64,000 nt of DNA, taken from contig JAFLBZ010000002.1 in the NCBI GenBank assembly GCA_017303715.1, forward strand, positions 124,001 to 188,000. Reading direction: 5' to 3'. The DNA comes from Rhodothermia bacterium (GTDB lineage Bacteria > Bacteroidota > Rhodothermia > Rhodothermales > UBA2364). Both the position numbers and the translations under genes were made by a program. Position 1 is the stretch's first letter. Every line of letters begins with the position of its first letter. Below are positions 25,969 through 35,168 of the stretch, piece after piece. Below the pieces are notes generated by a model. That model did not search any database. It was given only the letters and a program-made list of their open reading frames with translations, and had not been told where the DNA came from.

Positions 25969-27198
25969 ATGAATCCTACTTTCGATTGTATTATTGTTGG
26001 CGCAGGGCCGGGAGGCAGTACGGCGGCCACTTTTGCTGCCCGTGCCGGACTTCGGGTTTTGCTTATTGACAAAGACACATTCCCCCGCGATAAAATTTGT
26101 GGCGATGCCATTTCCGGTAAGAGCATGTCCGTGATTAAACGACTCGGCATGACCGAGGCACTGCAACAAAGTACCAGTTTGCCTTCTTGGGGCGTAACGT
26201 TTAGTGGGCCTTATGGCGACCAAGTGGCCATCCCATTTACCAAAGAACTCAACAAACCCGTTGCACCGGGATACATTTGCCGACGCGAGTTTTTTGATGC
26301 CTTGGTGTTTGAGCAAGCACGAACCTCCGGCGCTACCATCTGGCTACAAACCGCGTTTACTGGATTCCTATACGAAAATGGGAAAATAAAGGGCATCAAG
26401 GCCAAAACAACCGATGGTACTGAAAAAATGGCCGTTGCGCCCTTGGTTATTGGTGCAGATGGTGCGTACTCTATCGTCGCAAAGTCCTTAGGAATAGACC
26501 AACTGAACGAGGCGCACTACTGTGGTGGACTTCGGGTGTACTACAAAGGTGTAACGGGTTTTCATCCGCAAAACCACGTAGAATTGCACTTTGTGGACGA
26601 AGCAGTACCCGGCTATTTTTGGATTTTCCCTATGCCCAATGGCGAGGCCAATGTGGGTGTGGGGATGCTCAGTTCCGAAATCAAAAACCGAAAAGTCAAA
26701 CTCAAAGCCTTGTTAGACCTCTTGATCGCACATCCGCGTTTCAAAGAGCGGTTTGCAAATGCAGAGGCCATTAGCCCGGTGAAAGGCTGGGGACTTCCTC
26801 TTGGATCGCAACCAAGAACCATGGCCGGCGAAGGTTGGATGCTTCTCGGCGATGCGGCCAGTCTTATAGACCCTTTTACCGGAGAAGGCATTGGTAATGC
26901 AATGGTAAGCGGCGAGCAGGCAGCACTTTGGGCAAAAAAGGCCACCGATGCTAGCAGATACGATGCCAACTTTTTGGCTGGTTACGAGAATGAGGTACTC
27001 CGTATTCTTACGGATGAACTACGCTTGAGCCATTGGATGCAACGATTAACCAATTGGAAATGGCTTCTCAATACGGTGATCGCCAAGGCGTCGCGGGATC
27101 CCAAAATTGCCGATACCATTTCCTGCATGTTTGATGACCACGATCAACGGAAACAACTCATTTCACCGATGTTTTACCTCCGATTGCTCATGGCGTAG
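25969..27198 (+). CDS. Geranylgeranyl-reductase-family FAD-dependent oxidoreductase
   Basis: Flavoprotein of 409 residues with the FAD-binding N-terminus DCIIVGAGPGGSTAA and the second motif LIDKDTFPRDKICGD typical of geranylgeranyl reductase and related isoprenoid or p-hydroxybenzoate-hydroxylase-like proteins. The later GWMLLGDAASLIDPFTGEGIGNAM block is the second FAD contact (GD motif). Members saturate prenyl chains of quinones or lipids, but many are unassigned. It starts 27 bases after the TlpA-like gene. Substrate unknown. Confidence 0.87.
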   Translation: MNPTFDCIIVGAGPGGSTAATFAARAGLRVLLIDKDTFPRDKICGDAISGKSMSVIKRLGMTEALQQSTSLPSWGVTFSGPYGDQVAIPFTKELNKPVAPGYICRREFFDALVFEQARTSGATIWLQTAFTGFLYENGKIKGIKAKTTDGTEKMAVAPLVIGADGAYSIVAKSLGIDQLNEAHYCGGLRVYYKGVTGFHPQNHVELHFVDEAVPGYFWIFPMPNGEANVGVGMLSSEIKNRKVKLKALLDLLIAHPRFKERFANAEAISPVKGWGLPLGSQPRTMAGEGWMLLGDAASLIDPFTGEGIGNAMVSGEQAALWAKKATDASRYDANFLAGYENEVLRILTDELRLSHWMQRLTNWKWLLNTVIAKASRDPKIADTISCMFDDHDQRKQLISPMFYLRLLMA

Positions 27199-27347
27199 GC
27201 TGGACTTTCGGCTCATTTTCAAAATGCCCTCACCGAAACAGGTTAAAACAAACCGTAACTTCATTGCATCCCACGAACCGATCTGGTTTGGAGGGCGTTT
27301 AAGCGTTGTTTTTGCAAAACTTTTTACACTAACACCCCAAATACATT

Positions 27348-27626
27348 ATGGATCCGAACAACCCATTCATGTCGTTCCTACCGCTGGTTTTAATCATGCT
27401 GGTCTTCTATTTCTTAATCTTGCGCCCTCAACAAAAAAAGGAAAAAGAGCGGAAAGAACAGATCGGTGCCCTGCAAAAGGGCGATGAAGTCCTCACCGTA
27501 GGCGGTATCTTCGGTAAAGTAACCGAGGTAGGCGAAAACCATTTCCTGCTCCAAATTGATACCAATGTGAAGGTGCGGATCGCCAAAAACGCCGTTCAGG
27601 ACGTTACAAGCAAAGCCAAAAGTTGA
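27348..27626 (+). CDS. yajC: Preprotein translocase subunit YajC
   Basis: Small accessory membrane protein of the SecDF-YajC complex. The 92 residues have a single N-terminal membrane helix (FLPLVLIMLVFYFLILRP) followed by QQKKEKERKEQI and the conserved soluble part LQKGDEVLTVGGIFGKV, as is standard for YajC. It lies 149 bases after the flavoprotein gene and 57 bases before ribBA. secD and secF are not in the window. Confidence 0.95.
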   Translation: MDPNNPFMSFLPLVLIMLVFYFLILRPQQKKEKERKEQIGALQKGDEVLTVGGIFGKVTEVGENHFLLQIDTNVKVRIAKNAVQDVTSKAKS

Positions 27627-27683
27627 TTTCACCCCAAACAGGGCCGTCTTTCTAAGATAGCCCTGTTGCTTTTTGAAGAGAAC

Positions 27684-28952
27684 ATGCCCAGCAACCATCG
27701 GTTCCACACCATTCCAGAAGCCATCGAGGACATCCGCGCGGGAAGACTCATTATTGTCGTGGACGACGAAGACCGCGAAAACGAAGGCGACTTTCTGGGG
27801 GCTGCAGAAAAAATGACCCCCGAATTGATCAATTTTATGGCCATGCACGGACGTGGGCTTATCTGCGCACCGATTACCCGCAAAAGGGCTTCAGAGTTAG
27901 AACTCGACCTCATGGTGACCGACAATACGGCCATTCACGAAACACCTTTTACGGTTTCGATAGATTATAAATTGGCCGGAACCACCACAGGCATTTCTGC
28001 CTATGACCGTTATGCAACTGTAAAAGCGCTTACCGACCCTACCGCGAAACCTTCGGACTTTGGACGCCCCGGACACATTTTTCCGCTCCGTGCTATAGAA
28101 GGCGGTGTCCTTCGACGTGCTGGGCACACCGAGGCAGCGGTGGATCTTATGCGCCTTGCAGGGCTGTATCCAGCAGGTGTGATCGTGGAAATCTTGAACG
28201 AAGATGGCACGATGGCCAGAATCCCACAACTGATGAAACTCGCCGAGCAGTTTGGGATGAAAATCATCACCATAAAAGACCTGATTGCGTACCAAATGAA
28301 GCAAGAAAAATTGGTAAACCGCGTAATTGAAGTAGATATGCCTACCCGCTTCGGACACTTCAAGATGATTGCGTTCGAGGAACGGCTCTCTGGCGATAAC
28401 CATTTGGCCATCGTAAAAGGAACTTGGAACGAGGACGAACCTATTTTGGTGCGCGTACATTCCCAGTGCGTTACAGGCGACATTTTTGGCTCGATGCGCT
28501 GCGATTGCGGAGACCAACTTGAAAAAGCACTCTCCATGATTGAAACCGAGGGACGCGGCGTGGTTCTTTACATGAAACAAGAAGGACGCGGTATTGGACT
28601 GATTAATAAACTGCGGGCATACCAACTACAAGAGCAAGGAATGGATACCGTAGAGGCCAATTTGGCGCTGGGCTTTAAAATGGATCAACGCGACTATGGC
28701 ATCGGTTGCCAAATTTTGCGCAACTTGGGCGTGAGCAAACTTAGACTCATCACCAATAACCCAACAAAACGCATTGCTTTGGCTGGCTATGGCCTTGAAA
28801 TCGTGGAACGGGTTCCCATCGAAATTCCACCAAATGAAGTGAATGAACCCTATTTACGCACCAAACGTGACCGGATGGGGCACGAAATCTTGAACAAACC
28901 GGAGGGCAATAGCACCCACCACAACCATATTTTACAAGACTTGCTGGGATAA
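27684..28952 (+). CDS. ribBA: Bifunctional DHBP synthase / GTP cyclohydrolase II (riboflavin synthesis)
   Basis: Makes both riboflavin precursors: 3,4-dihydroxy-2-butanone 4-phosphate from ribulose 5-phosphate, and the diaminopyrimidine from GTP. The ATG at 27684 gives 422 residues; an in-frame ATG at 27666 adds six. The N-terminal RibB half has [12 protein letters not shown] and GRPGHIFPL; the C-terminal RibA half has [23 protein letters not shown] (zinc cysteines), [10 protein letters not shown] and [11 protein letters not shown]. No other rib gene is adjacent. Confidence 0.96.
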   Translation: MPSNHRFHTIPEAIEDIRAGRLIIVVDDEDRENEGDFLGAAEKMTPELINFMAMHGRGLICAPITRKRASELELDLMVTDNTAIHETPFTVSIDYKLAGTTTGISAYDRYATVKALTDPTAKPSDFGRPGHIFPLRAIEGGVLRRAGHTEAAVDLMRLAGLYPAGVIVEILNEDGTMARIPQLMKLAEQFGMKIITIKDLIAYQMKQEKLVNRVIEVDMPTRFGHFKMIAFEERLSGDNHLAIVKGTWNEDEPILVRVHSQCVTGDIFGSMRCDCGDQLEKALSMIETEGRGVVLYMKQEGRGIGLINKLRAYQLQEQGMDTVEANLALGFKMDQRDYGIGCQILRNLGVSKLRLITNNPTKRIALAGYGLEIVERVPIEIPPNEVNEPYLRTKRDRMGHEILNKPEGNSTHHNHILQDLLG

Positions 28953-29080
28953 CATAGGTTTTAGGTTTTAATTTATTGTTATTTTACGAATTATATCCCT
29001 TAACCTATGCTATCCAAAAGCCAAACAATCTACACAATCAAACAAAATACACCCAATGCGATTATGGTAGGTGCAAGATA

Positions 29081-30259
29081 TTATTTTTGGAACACCATCT
29101 TGCCCCGCTGCACCCATGTTTGTTTTTCAGCTTGCGCTGTTAGGGTCACCAAATATAACCCAGACGCCCAATTACCAGCTTCAACCCGGACTTGAAGTCC
29201 TTTGCCAGCGGCCATCAGACGAGTATCACTGCCCCAGACTTTCCGACCTGTTAAATCGTGTACTTCAACGGTCACGTTGCTCGCTTGGTGCAAATCAAAC
29301 ACCACATTTGTCGTCGGGTTAAATGGGTTTGGATAGTTTCCCCTAAGCAAGAATTCGGTTGGGATCTCCTCTTCTTGTATCTTGGTCAAGATAGCAACAC
29401 CATTTTCATAAGAGACCGAAACCGGATCGCCATTTGTATCTGCAACTTCAGATGCCGCTTGGTTAATCGTAAAGTGCGTTGTTTGACCTGAATTAGAAGC
29501 ACCGCTTAAGGTAAACTCAATATCCAATAATTTGCCATTGGCGATATTAATAGGGTTGCTTCCTCCGGTAGCATCGAACCAGATGAGGGTCAAAACACCA
29601 TTTGCGGCATTGGCAGTAAACGTCACCCCTACAGGTGCATTGGAGACTTTGCTGAATGACATGAGGGAGGAATCGAATGCAATCTTGAGTGTAATGGCTC
29701 CAACTCCTGTAAATTCATTTACCACCACGGGCAACAAAATACCACCTGCGCCTTTTCCAACGTTGATGGTGGGCATGAGCGTGAGTGAACGGGCAACGGT
29801 GGTTTTCGATAAGACCGAGGAGGGATTATCCGTAGGCACAAATGACATGTTTACATCGCCTACCGCCAAACACTTTACATCTACTGTTTGATCGTTACTG
29901 GCAATCGTAAGTGATTTCTCTTCGCAAACCCAGTCCCCACGGGTAAAAGAAGAAATGGTTCCGGCAGCACGACGAGCAATTAAAAACGCATCTGTGCCAT
30001 TGACCGATCCCGAATTGTTTACGTCTGCGGCCAAGTTTTGTAGGGCGCTAAAGGTGCCAAGCCCTGCTGCTAATCGAGACGCTTGGAACGCATCCGTACC
30101 ATTGGCTGCACCATTCCAACCTCCAGTTTTGGTCGCTTTTAGGCTTGCGCCACCATCGGGCAGATTTTCAAAGCGGAACCCGCCATCGGTACCCGAAACG
30201 GCATTCAGCCAAGGTGCGAGCATAAAAAAAACCAAGAACAACAGTATTTTGGTCTTCAT
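29081..30259 (-). CDS. Secreted protein with dockerin-like repeats, cohesin-like domain and T9SS sorting domain
   Basis: 392 residues. After a signal peptide (MKTKILLFLVFFMLAPWLNA) comes a short piece, GFRFENLPDG, resembling the end of a carboxypeptidase-regulatory-like domain. Two dockerin type I-like calcium repeats follow (NGAANGTDAFQASRLAAG and VNNSGSVNGTDAFLIARRAAG), a cohesin-like beta-sandwich (about 165-290) and a C-terminal T9SS type A sorting domain starting GNYPNPFNPTTN. It would cross the outer membrane by the type IX system and be attached to the surface or released. The abrupt join of signal peptide to a partial domain suggests an internal deletion of a longer ancestor. No enzyme domain is visible. 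Confidence 0.82.
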   Translation of the reverse strand: MKTKILLFLVFFMLAPWLNAVSGTDGGFRFENLPDGGASLKATKTGGWNGAANGTDAFQASRLAAGLGTFSALQNLAADVNNSGSVNGTDAFLIARRAAGTISSFTRGDWVCEEKSLTIASNDQTVDVKCLAVGDVNMSFVPTDNPSSVLSKTTVARSLTLMPTINVGKGAGGILLPVVVNEFTGVGAITLKIAFDSSLMSFSKVSNAPVGVTFTANAANGVLTLIWFDATGGSNPINIANGKLLDIEFTLSGASNSGQTTHFTINQAASEVADTNGDPVSVSYENGVAILTKIQEEEIPTEFLLRGNYPNPFNPTTNVVFDLHQASNVTVEVHDLTGRKVWGSDTRLMAAGKGLQVRVEAGNWASGLYLVTLTAQAEKQTWVQRGKMVFQK

Positions 30260-30378
30260 CGTGTTTTTGGTTTGTTGCTAAGGACGACCAAAAGTACGGA
30301 TTTTCTCGAACAAGAAAAAACCACTTTTATCAGAGATCTGTTGTGCGTTAGCGCGGGGTTGGGACTTATGGGGATGTG

Positions 30379-30412
30379 CAGGCTCAAGCACCGTTTCGAC
30401 AGGCTCAAGCAC
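30379..30412. repeat. CAGGCTCAAGCAC direct repeat pair
   Basis: Two identical 13-bp units 21 bp apart; the second sits within TTTCGACAGGCTCAAGC. This matches the common bacterial interspersed sequence built around TTTCGACAGGCTCA. Confidence 0.6.
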
Positions 30413-30548
30413 TATGTCGTAGCCAGAAAATGCCGCCCCAATGGGCTACGTTTGCACCTCTTCGATGAACTTAAACGTCAGTTACCCATGCAAGACTTTA
30501 CCGCCCATCATAACGGCAATCTAATTAACCCGAAAGTTCCGCTTAATG

Positions 30549-30577
30549 AAAGGCGGCCCATTATCGGAACCGCCTTT
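30549..30577 (-). terminator. Hairpin downstream of the 1,318-residue gene
   Basis: Perfect 8-bp stem AAAGGCGG / CCGCCTTT with a 13-base loop, 45 bases after the stop codon on the minus strand. An alternative pairing (GTTCCG / CGGAAC, 30536-30541 and 30565-30570) competes with it. The T tract is short, so termination is plausible rather than certain. Confidence 0.5.
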
Positions 30578-30621
30578 AACCCACACGAGAGAAATGTATA
30601 AAAAGAGAAATGATTGTTTGG

Positions 30622-33600
30622 TTATTTGACGAGCATTACTTTTTGGGATCCGAGAAAGCCATCGCCAGTTGCACGGATGTGGTAAATACCACTCGTAAGC
30701 CCTTGTGCGTCTAATCGGAACATCTGTGCCTCATTGGCCACCAACTCGCCCTGATGCAGAATACGCACCCGCCGTCCGACGGTATCAAACACCTCTATCC
30801 GAACAGTTTGGGTCCGTGCAACCATTAGTGTAAAGGTGGTTTGCGGATTGAAGGGGTTTGGATAAGCCGATGAAAGGAAAAACGCTCCTTTTAGGTCTAT
30901 TACCAATTCGGTTTCGGGGCTAAAGTTTTTTTTGCCTCCCGTATCTTCTACACGAAGGCGGAACACATGGCGTCCGGGATTGAGGTTTTTGAGCGGGTAT
31001 TGGTAGGTTTGTGCTACAGTTGTATTCCCATTTGCCTCAACGGCCCCCACTTCTCGCCACACTTCCCCCAACTTATGTTCAATCACATACCGATCGGTGT
31101 TGATTTCTTGGGCGGTTTGCCACGTAAGTGTTGCCCCATCCATCACCACCTGTGCGCTAAAAGTAATCAACAGGATTGGTAGCGCTGCACCCATTGCCTC
31201 ATCCGCGCCCATATAAGGACTATTCCGTGTTTGATTGTCTATATCTTTCGCAATCGAGAAAGGCAAATTGGCTTCTCCCTTCAACGAACCATCGCCTATG
31301 GAAGCGCCCGTAAGATGGAGGTCGGATGCCGAAACAAAGTAAATAGGAGCCTGTACGCTGTTTATGTTGAGGGTTGGCACTGCTGTTTTCCATGAAGCCA
31401 AGGTATTGTGGTTGGTTCCTGCCCAAACTGCAATTGGGCCTGTGGGCGTCCAATACGCATTATAATTTAAGTGAGAGAAGGCTTCTATGCGGTCTGCTTT
31501 AAGGGCTGCCCCTGCACCCGCATGGTAAAAAATATTGTTCCGTATGTCGAGGTTATTGGTTGCAGTTCCTTCGGCTTTAACGGCTGCCGAGAGAGGATCG
31601 TTACTGGCCACTCGGATGGTGTTGTGGTACAGGCGATAATAGGGTGAATTGTTGAATCGTACCGCATCGGTAGAACCCTCGCCCGTTATTTTGATGAAAT
31701 TATTGGCAATCACCCCGATACTATCTGCTGTTGCACGACAATTATTGAGGTAAATGCCTTGCTCTTCCGCTGTAATTCGGTTGCCCATGAGCCGCATTCC
31801 CGCAGGCGCATCTGCAAAATGAACGCCTCCTCTGAAAAGCGTCACTTCGTTTTCGACAAATTCAATGCCACCACTACCTGCAAATTTGAGTTCGTAAGTA
31901 TCCGATGGGCAGTTTTTACACGTAAAGCGGGTTTTGGTAATTTTCATGGTCTTGCCCTGCTTACGAATAATAATAGGTTCCGGAATTTCAAATTCGCTTT
32001 CACTTATCTCAATACCATCGGTGATTTCATCGAGGTAAATCCCTTTCGGTGGTGTTCCCGTATTCGGAAGATTCACCACCTTAAAGCGGGTAAGTACCAA
32101 TTTTTTAATGGGATTGTTGACATATAATACATGGTGGGTGGGCTGCATATTACTGCCATCTACTTCCACATCCACAAATTCGGTAACAATATCGGGTTCG
32201 GTGATCTCAATCACCCTTTGTTCGGTTCCGGCAGGTTGAAGTTTGAAGCCTGATAAACGAAAATTTGTCTTACCACAGACACAAAGCAAGTAGTTTTGCC
32301 CCGATCCCCCACTTCCCGTAATGGTAGAGGTTCCACCGCCAGACAAGGTTACGGTATTGGTTGCGTTCTGATCTGCTGTCGGATGAACCACCAATGGCGT
32401 GGTAATATTGGTATTGCTCGGGACTTGTAAAACAATGTTCCCCGTTTGACCTTGTGTGGTTCGGGCATTTAGCGCATCTTGCACGGTTGTATAATCCCCA
32501 CCACTACCGATGTTATAGGTTCCAGAAAGTGGGGAAAGTCCATTCAAAAAGGCATCTGATCCAATGTCAGTAGGTGAAAGTGCGGTGCGGCTCTCACCAT
32601 CTATATCGTCCGCAATAGCTACGGACAAGGTTTCTATGCCTGTACCATTCAGTAGATTGGATTGGGCGTGCAGGTTTGTATTCGACGTAAAAATGGGATT
32701 TGCAGCAATACCATGATCTTCTGTGACTCCGGTTCCAGCATTTGCCTGAAACTCGGCCAAGTTGGGGAACGAAGTTCCCGCAACTTGCAAGATGTTTCCG
32801 ACTCCACTCCGGAAATAGGCATTATAATCCGCATCTAGACCATTTAGTGTTTGGAATTGGGCAACGGCAGTTCCAGATTGCAAGGCAAAAACATTGTTTT
32901 TGGCTTCCAGCCCCTCATAGGTTCCCGAAACAGAAAGTGCATAGCTCCCGCTGATGGTATTTAGGCTATTGTGATACAGCAACCAATGGCTACTGTTTTG
33001 GAAGTTCAGTGCCGCACCCGTGGTATTGACAATCATCCAGTTGTTGGCAAAGACCCCTGCCGCACCAATGGCTCCATTGCTTCCGGATACAAGTACGCCT
33101 TGTTGGTTGCCAATAAATTTGTTGCGGATCACTTCAATTGCCCCCCCATTTTGGTGGGCCAATGCAGTGGTATAGTTGTTTACCCAATTTTGAACAACAG
33201 TAATACCCGATATGCCTGTCAAATCCAAGCCAACACCCGATGCTGTTCCTGAACGTGAGATATTGTTTTCTTGAATGCGGGTTCCGCTCCACGCCGCGCC
33301 ACTCCCTATCCACTTAAAGGCATTCACGCCATTATATATCGTGTTGTTTTGAATGACAACCTGGCTCAGGGTTGCACCATCCGCATAAAACACTTCACCA
33401 TTGCCCGATAAACCATTAAAAACGCTGTTCTTAAACTGAACGTCTTGTATGGTTCCGGCAAACGCTATGATGCGCCCGTAATTGCTGCCTGTTTTGGTAA
33501 AGGTGATGTTTTCAAAACGTAAATATGCTGCATCATTTAATTTCAAAAGGTAATTGTCTGTAGAAGAAAGGGACACATACTTCCAAACAACTGCTGCACC

Positions 33601-34578
33601 CGAAGCCGCTTTGAAAGTGATGGTTTTGGTGACATCTGCGGTGCTAATTAGGCCCAGTGCATAGTTTACGTTATACGTTCCCGATGCACATTCAAAAACC
33701 ACAGCCGCACTCGTTTTACGGACAACCAAGTTATCTAAAGCTGCTTGCACCGAAGGGAAATTGGTCGCACTATTCGGGAGAGTGGCATTAATGGTATAAG
33801 TTCCCGCTAAAGGTGGTAGATCGCTCGCTAAAACCGTTACTTCCTTGCCCTGCACATGGCTCCACCCGCGTTCGCTTTTGGCACGGACATACAAGATATG
33901 GGTTCCAATGCTTAACCCTGCCACTTGTGCATCGAAGACCACGGTGACATCTCCGCCTGTATTTTCAGGCAAACCAATGGGCTGTGCCAACCCAATGCCT
34001 GGGTCTGTATCAAAAAAGTATTCTGCCGCAATAATCGGGGCAATTTCACCTACCCCCCCCAATGTTACTTGGGTTTTGACAAAGGGACGGGTCTGGAGGT
34101 GGCTCCATGCACCATTTTGGTTACGGGCACGGATGTAAAGCGTATGGAAGCCATCCGCAAGGCCAGAAAGGTCAATCGAATAATTAAATGTGCCACCTGA
34201 TGAACCCGACGGAATACTAAAAGATGTGCCTTGTCCCAAGCCCGGATCGGTATCGAAAAAATACTCCACTCGATTCAAGGGGACATCGGCTGTTCCGCTT
34301 ACCGAAATGAACGTCTTGACAAAGGGACGGGTCTGGAGGTGGCTCCATGCACCACTGGTGTTCTGAGCCCGTACATAAAGGGTGTGAAATCCATCCGCCA
34401 GCATGGAAATATCGGCATTAAATGCAACTGTACCATCTGTAAGGCTGGGTGGAAAGGCAACTGCGGTTCCTCGTCCCAAGCCCGGATCGGTATCGAAAAA
34501 GTACTCGACCCGTGCAACTTGGGCTTTTACGGATGACCAGCAGATAAATACACAAAAGAGGGTAAAAAACCGTTTCAT
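30622..34578 (-). CDS. Large T9SS-exported beta-helix protein with three N-terminal repeats
   Basis: 1,318 residues with signal peptide MKRFFTLFCVFICWSSVKAQ. Three N-terminal repeats of about 80 residues each open with a version of VEYFFDTDPGLG (near 21, 101 and 183) and the first two end with GAWSHLQTRPFVKT. Two right-handed beta-helix regions follow (roughly 260-660 and 685-1120), each led by a Thr/Gly-rich block with VQAALDNL or VQDALNAR, as in pectate-lyase/inverting-epimerase-like folds. The C-terminus holds a fibronectin-like segment and a T9SS sorting domain with AYPNPFNPQTTF. Its job is probably adhesion or polysaccharide binding/cleavage at the cell surface; no catalytic residues can be fixed by eye. 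Confidence 0.85.
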   Translation of the reverse strand: MKRFFTLFCVFICWSSVKAQVARVEYFFDTDPGLGRGTAVAFPPSLTDGTVAFNADISMLADGFHTLYVRAQNTSGAWSHLQTRPFVKTFISVSGTADVPLNRVEYFFDTDPGLGQGTSFSIPSGSSGGTFNYSIDLSGLADGFHTLYIRARNQNGAWSHLQTRPFVKTQVTLGGVGEIAPIIAAEYFFDTDPGIGLAQPIGLPENTGGDVTVVFDAQVAGLSIGTHILYVRAKSERGWSHVQGKEVTVLASDLPPLAGTYTINATLPNSATNFPSVQAALDNLVVRKTSAAVVFECASGTYNVNYALGLISTADVTKTITFKAASGAAVVWKYVSLSSTDNYLLKLNDAAYLRFENITFTKTGSNYGRIIAFAGTIQDVQFKNSVFNGLSGNGEVFYADGATLSQVVIQNNTIYNGVNAFKWIGSGAAWSGTRIQENNISRSGTASGVGLDLTGISGITVVQNWVNNYTTALAHQNGGAIEVIRNKFIGNQQGVLVSGSNGAIGAAGVFANNWMIVNTTGAALNFQNSSHWLLYHNSLNTISGSYALSVSGTYEGLEAKNNVFALQSGTAVAQFQTLNGLDADYNAYFRSGVGNILQVAGTSFPNLAEFQANAGTGVTEDHGIAANPIFTSNTNLHAQSNLLNGTGIETLSVAIADDIDGESRTALSPTDIGSDAFLNGLSPLSGTYNIGSGGDYTTVQDALNARTTQGQTGNIVLQVPSNTNITTPLVVHPTADQNATNTVTLSGGGTSTITGSGGSGQNYLLCVCGKTNFRLSGFKLQPAGTEQRVIEITEPDIVTEFVDVEVDGSNMQPTHHVLYVNNPIKKLVLTRFKVVNLPNTGTPPKGIYLDEITDGIEISESEFEIPEPIIIRKQGKTMKITKTRFTCKNCPSDTYELKFAGSGGIEFVENEVTLFRGGVHFADAPAGMRLMGNRITAEEQGIYLNNCRATADSIGVIANNFIKITGEGSTDAVRFNNSPYYRLYHNTIRVASNDPLSAAVKAEGTATNNLDIRNNIFYHAGAGAALKADRIEAFSHLNYNAYWTPTGPIAVWAGTNHNTLASWKTAVPTLNINSVQAPIYFVSASDLHLTGASIGDGSLKGEANLPFSIAKDIDNQTRNSPYMGADEAMGAALPILLITFSAQVVMDGATLTWQTAQEINTDRYVIEHKLGEVWREVGAVEANGNTTVAQTYQYPLKNLNPGRHVFRLRVEDTGGKKNFSPETELVIDLKGAFFLSSAYPNPFNPQTTFTLMVARTQTVRIEVFDTVGRRVRILHQGELVANEAQMFRLDAQGLTSGIYHIRATGDGFLGSQKVMLVK
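34076..34354. repeat. Intragenic 240-bp repeat with exact 39-bp cores
   Basis: Within the N-terminus of the 1,318-residue gene, 34076-34114 and 34316-34354 are identical over 39 bp and 240 bp apart; a second identical block lies at 34234-34260 and 34474-34500. The spacing equals 80 codons, the length of the protein repeat. Confidence 0.9.
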
Positions 34579-34586
34579 GAGGTGCT

Positions 34587-35168
34587 TTAGAAAGATGATT
34601 TCGGAGAGATAATTTTAAGTTCAACCGTGAGCGGTACGGTTGCCGTTCCAGTTGGAGCTGCAATCATGGCATAAACCATTGGAATAGGAATAAGACCAGA
34701 CGCCTGATACGGCGTATTTTCGCCATACACGCCAATGTCTGCCCCTGCCGAGCCAGCACCTAACCCAACAGAACCCGTTGCCAATTTGAAGTGGCTGTCT
34801 AAGGTGGGGCCACCAGCCGGGAACTGGAACACCCCACTGGTAAAGTTGAGATCGAAGTGGTTATTGGAAATGACATTGGAGGAACCTATACCCGATAAAG
34901 AAGCTTGCTCAAATAAATTATACTGGATCTGGCTATCTGTTGCCGAAGCCAGTCCATTGCTTCCACTGGGTAGTTTATAAAAAGCATTGTTGTATGCCAA
35001 TGTATAAGTCCCAATGGATGAAAACGATGTACATCCTGCTGCACTTGCCCTGTATCCTACGATATTATGCGCAAAGGTGGTCATCGCGCCAGGGGTTGCG
35101 GTGGGTAGAACGACTTGGCAGGCCATATGAGTATTGGCAAAAATGAATACACGCTTACTTAGAAACAA
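34587..35168 (-). pseudogene. Truncated tandem paralogue of the neighbouring beta-helix gene
   Basis: 193 codons whose last 130 match the C-terminus of the gene at 35155-36201: LDSHFKLATGSVGLGAGSAGADIGVYG aligns (in pieces) with LDSSFRLKTGSPALAAGTDGVDIGAFG, and LTVELKIIS with LPVEIRIVS. It lacks a signal peptide and the N-terminal beta-helix half, and its start lies inside the end of the upstream gene (14-base overlap). It is most likely the remnant of a tandem duplication; alternatively the two were one longer protein later split. Confidence 0.7.

Larger units (their letters stand above)
30260..30621. other. Repeat-bearing intergenic stretch
   Basis: 362 bases with no convincing gene. It holds two copies of CAGGCTCAAGCAC at 30379-30391 and 30400-30412, part of a longer TTTCGACAGGCTCA-type interspersed sequence seen in many bacterial genomes, and an 8-bp hairpin AAAGGCGG / CCGCCTTT (30549-30556 and 30570-30577) about 45 bases past the minus-strand gene that starts at 34578, which could be its terminator. 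Confidence 0.55.

Noticed and set aside
30272-30601. 109-codon plus-strand frame between the T9SS genes
   Set aside because: Made mostly of interspersed repeat and terminator hairpin sequence; no protein-like pattern.
33845-34536. Several plus-strand frames over the large surface-protein gene
   Set aside because: Antisense shadows of the 240-bp coding repeats.
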